NCBI RefSeq assembly: GCF_050908995.1 | Contig: NC_135120.1 | Location: forward strand, 13,467,433-13,531,432 | Origin: Andrena cerasifolii | Lineage: Eukaryota > Arthropoda > Insecta > Hymenoptera > Andrenidae | DNA: 64,000 nt | Reading direction: 5' to 3' | Shown here: positions 60,619-64,000 of the stretch, piece by piece | Position numbering within the stretch: position 1 is the first letter of the stretch | How the letters are laid out: each line of letters opens with the position of its first letter | Program-made: the position numbers and the translations under genes | Notes under the pieces: model-generated | Seen by the model: only the letters and a program-made list of their open reading frames with translations | Database searches by the model: none | Told to the model about the DNA's origin: nothing

Positions 60619-63600
60619 GAAGAGTGTCTACCGACTTCGAAGGTATCTGGGAAGGATTTAATGCGGAACGAATTTTGCTTTGCTCTCAAGTTTATTATCT
60701 GTGAATTGAGAGGAACCGAAGGCCCATTTCCCTATTGTCCACGGTGGACGAGAAACAATGCGCGGACAGATGGCCAACGAAAGTACAAGTCACCGTGAGA
60801 GTTTCCTCGGGGGTGCACACCCCATTAAGTACCGTTTTAAGGGCTAAAACGTGGCTCTATTTGTTCTAATATGAAACCAATGCTAATGACGATATATCAC
60901 GGCCCCTTCGGTCTTCGTTCCAGCATTCAGAGAACGTCACCATGAATCACGGCCGAGATGCTAATGTACCAATTTATCTCGGCCCGGTTTTATTAAGACT
61001 TAGTTTTTCTCCGCGCGAAGGGAACGCGCCTTTCACGCCGCTCCACGCCGACCTCCTCTCTCCCCCGATTTTTGATTCGTATAAAGGGAGATCGATATCG
61101 AGAGGTCGAAGGAACACCTAGGGTCATCCTCGGACGAGGACTGACAAATTCCAGCGACGGAATAGACGCTCGTAAATCATCCTCCGGATCGCTGGCCGCG
61201 AGCACGTTCTTCTTTATCTTTTCGAAAGCCCTGAAGCCTCTTGATTATTTCTCCTCCGTGCCATTTTAAGTCTCGAACGCGTGGAGTGTGAAAATCTATG
61301 CTAGAGCTACGGTAGAACTCTTAGAAACGGTTAGCTTGACGATTGGAAGCAGTTGCTGTCCGTTGATAAGCAGCGGTGGATTCCGCTGCAATCAGATCGA
61401 AGTTTGGAGAAGAATTTGGCCATTTCCAGGGTAAGATCCCGTACCTGACACGTTCCCGTTGCCGATCGAGAGTGGATACACTTGTCGAAGGGAGATCGCA
61501 CCTCGCGTCCCGAAATAGTTGGCGTGGCTACCATATGGGCACGGCACGGGCCAGAATGTCGCTCGATAAATCCGGCCAGCATAGAGATTTGTCACGTGGC
61601 CGAAAATAGACGCGGAATAAGTAGAGAGAATGAAGGCGACGGCGGGCCGAGCGCGCGCTCGAGCAAGACGGCCATAGAGTGTCGATGGAAAGGGATGACG
61701 CGGTTGGTGGGCCTCGACGTCTCCGCGTAAACACGAAGGCGCCGCGGCGCTTTACGACGCCCCCGGACCGCGCTCCGTGTTTAACTTATCCGAGACTTTC
61801 TGGCACAAACCATTTTCACTGCCTGCTTGGAGCGACGACACGCGCGTCCACCCGTGCCTGCACCTCCCGGCCCTCCCCCGAGCGTCGCGACGCCTTCCGT
61901 AAACTGCTCAGCCGTCAGCTCCGGGGCAACCGAACACGCGGAGCTGTGAGAAGCATTGGATTCTGTGGTTCCTTGCGCTCTAGTAGACGCGTACATGTCA
62001 CGGGGCAATTTATTTCCACGTGACTTTCGCCAGCTTCTTCCTCGCTAATAAGAATTTTTCTGAAATAATTCGACGTTATCGGGAGAGTAAATATATAAGT
62101 TAGCATCCATATTCCGACGCGCTAATAGATTCCCCCTAGGAGGGTGTATCTGGGGATGAACGAGCGACTCCCAGCGACGGGGTCCCCTCATAAGAGGGAG
62201 GCCACGGCGAATTCGGAGATAACGGGGGAAACGGGGCAGATAAGAGGACTCGACGATCTGTGGAACGTCCGTAGGTGGCAATCAGGCATTCCTCTTTCTC
62301 CTTCGAACGATAGACCAGGGGTGGATACGCTTGTGTCGCTGCTTTTGGCGAGAGACGGAGTCCGGAGACAAATCACTCTCGGGTTGCGCGAGGAGATCGA
62401 GCTCCAGGCGGATCCACATTAATCTGTATCAAGCTGCCCATCAATATTTAATCCTAATCCCGAGAATTGCCGCGCTGTACTTGGGATCGGTCGCCACTCG
62501 AGAGTGGCTGCGCTTTCTGAATAGACAGGGTGGCTCTTCGAATACTTTGGCTTCACAGGTTGCGCAATTCCTATGATAAGAAAGGATATCTTTAACAGCT
62601 TACAATTTTAGTGACTTTAAATTCGTCCGAACCACTTGGAGCAAGGTCTTTGGATCTCCAAGGTCGCCCATCGATCTCCGCTTTCACTTGTGATTTACAA
62701 ACCCAGAGAGCCCTTAATTCTCCGTTCGAGAGGGAAAAAATGAACGAAAGCGTGCCTGCTGTCGCTTGGGAGGCTCGAAGAGAGGAGAGAAAGAGGGTGA
62801 ACCGCGATTCGGTTGCGTATAGGCGAAGGCCACGCGAACTCCAGCCGATTAAAGACTGCCGCGTAACGAGTGTTTCGTCCGATCGTTCGTGTAATTAATG
62901 GCGGAGAGCGCGCCGGGACAGGCCGCGGCGTGTAATAATCGGTAATTACTCACGGTAATTAAATAATGCGTTTATCGCGGTGCGATCTACCGGATGGGTG
63001 GCCCCGAATCCCGCGCTGCCTACAGAACATAACCGGCTGCTATTCCGCGGCCCACGACACGCCGGACCGATAAATCTCTTCCACTTTGCACCCGTCTCGC
63101 TTCCGCGCACTTCCCCTCAAATCCAAACCGCGTTGTATAGTGTTCCTTTGAACCGTCCAGCGATAAAAAAGCCCCTTTTTTGTAGACGCTGCCTGCTTGC
63201 GTTGCTTTTGCAATGGTAACCATCGGCTTCCGTCGAGCAGTGATAAATCTCGCGGCACCTGGATTCCTCTCGCGAACATCGAGCGACTCCTTTCCATCGC
63301 GCGATAGCGATTTAGGCCCCTAGTGAATGATTCCACGGAGCATCCAGCCCACCGGTGTATTATATTTCAAGGAGGAACCAGCTCGCTTAGGAAACGTCGT
63401 TGTTAACCGTGAAAGGAGGTAACAGCTCATTCGCAGAGGTACTCGCTGGTTCATCAGCGATGCCGAGAGAGCGGTGGCAACACCTCCTCCTTGTCTCGGC
63501 GAGCCTAGCGAAACGCGAATTAGTCTGGGCGATATCGGACCAAACAAATGGCGCCATTCCTGCTGGAAACGCGGCACTTAATAACACGGATAACCCCGCC

Positions 63601-64000
63601 GTCCGTTTCTCATCCGTAAAGACGTCCAGCTACGCCTCCTCGCGCATTTGTCAGGCCCGGTCAGTTTTTGCAAACGTCGCTGTTCGCGATCGGGTATTCC
63701 TCTTGCGTATGGGCCGAGGAAATCCCGCGAACCGACGCGGCAGACCCCTGCAAATCTACCATGACGAGGCTGCTAAGGCGCATGTAGGCATGCTACTTTT
63801 CGTTTCTCTAGAGTTTCTGGGATCGAGGAGCTGCAGCCGCGAAGGTGTAACAGAGTTCAGAGCTTCTCGACCAGCGACAAAGCGTCGCGGACGATTCCGG
63901 AGAGGAGTGACGAGTAAAAAGACCGAGAGAGACGAGGTCGTCGGGTCTGTTTGACCGCAGAAGAGGGGACGCTGTGCGGTCAACTGGCTCTTCTTCAGAT
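60619..64000. other. Intron-like sequence to the window end
   Basis: Unique CpG-rich DNA without recognised exons. The 184-codon plus-strand frame at 63400-63954 has no known domain and is overlapped by minus-strand frames. A near-miss to a recursive splice site, ccag|ggtaag at 61429, has one extra base and a weak pyrimidine tract. Confidence 0.55.

Noticed and set aside
61425..61434. Second recursive splice site candidate (ccagggtaag)
   Set aside because: An extra G separates AG from GTAAG and the upstream pyrimidine tract is weak.
63400..63954. 184-codon plus-strand frame
   Set aside because: No domain or splice support. It is not the expected second basonuclin exon.
1..64000. tRNA, rRNA, well-known insect microRNA sequences and CRISPR arrays
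   Set aside because: Reading both strands for typical tRNA arm motifs, conserved microRNA cores and regularly spaced repeats gave nothing convincing. This was by eye and is not exhaustive.

Overview
The window looks like nuclear DNA of an insect, most likely a hymenopteran such as an ant, bee or wasp; this is inferred from gene content and texture, not proven. The evidence is GT-AG introns with CTAAC branch points, CpG-rich single-copy sequence broken by AT-rich insertions, a cecropia-type (Hsmar1-like) mariner, and many small terminal-inverted-repeat elements with family-specific target-site duplications (TSDs). No bacterial-style operons, rRNA, tRNA or CRISPR arrays were seen.

Only one stretch is confidently coding. 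It is a 103-bp internal exon at 55570-55672 (+) that encodes the N-terminal Cys/His-rich motif of a basonuclin-type zinc-finger protein. It has good splice sites on both sides. A strong 91-bp intron at 41094-41184 (+) shows that a transcript is spliced there too, probably an untranslated or alternative exon. A textbook zero-length recursive splice site lies at 16421/16422 (+). All three signals are on the plus strand, so the simplest reading is that most or all of the window is introns of one very long plus-strand gene, perhaps the basonuclin gene.

The rest is non-coding sequence carrying a varied set of mobile-element relics. These are a Harbinger-type MITE with TAA TSD (1708-2140); four non-autonomous hAT elements with 8-bp TSDs (3907-4372, 9266-9740, 11495-11956, 23289-23645), the first holding an internal minisatellite; a Tc1/mariner-type MITE family with TA TSD (17288-18101 and 21837-22225); a non-autonomous Transib (39559-40111) with CACAGTG termini and a CGGCG TSD; TTAA-flanked foldbacks (36511-36947, 43729-44317); a complete but dead mariner (59340-60616); a degenerate LINE 3' end (30965-31640); and pieces of a dispersed repeat (46650-48145, 54520-54792). 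Several long inverted repeats without clear TSDs (12131-12277, 13951-14130, 21046-21175, 28534-28836, 49024-49162, 52183-52660) could be worn MITEs or transcribed hairpin RNAs, since they lie inside what appears to be a transcribed intron.

No new multi-gene system was found. The most notable signals are the recursive splice site, the Transib copy whose ends match the V(D)J heptamer, the hAT-born minisatellite and the long intronic hairpins.
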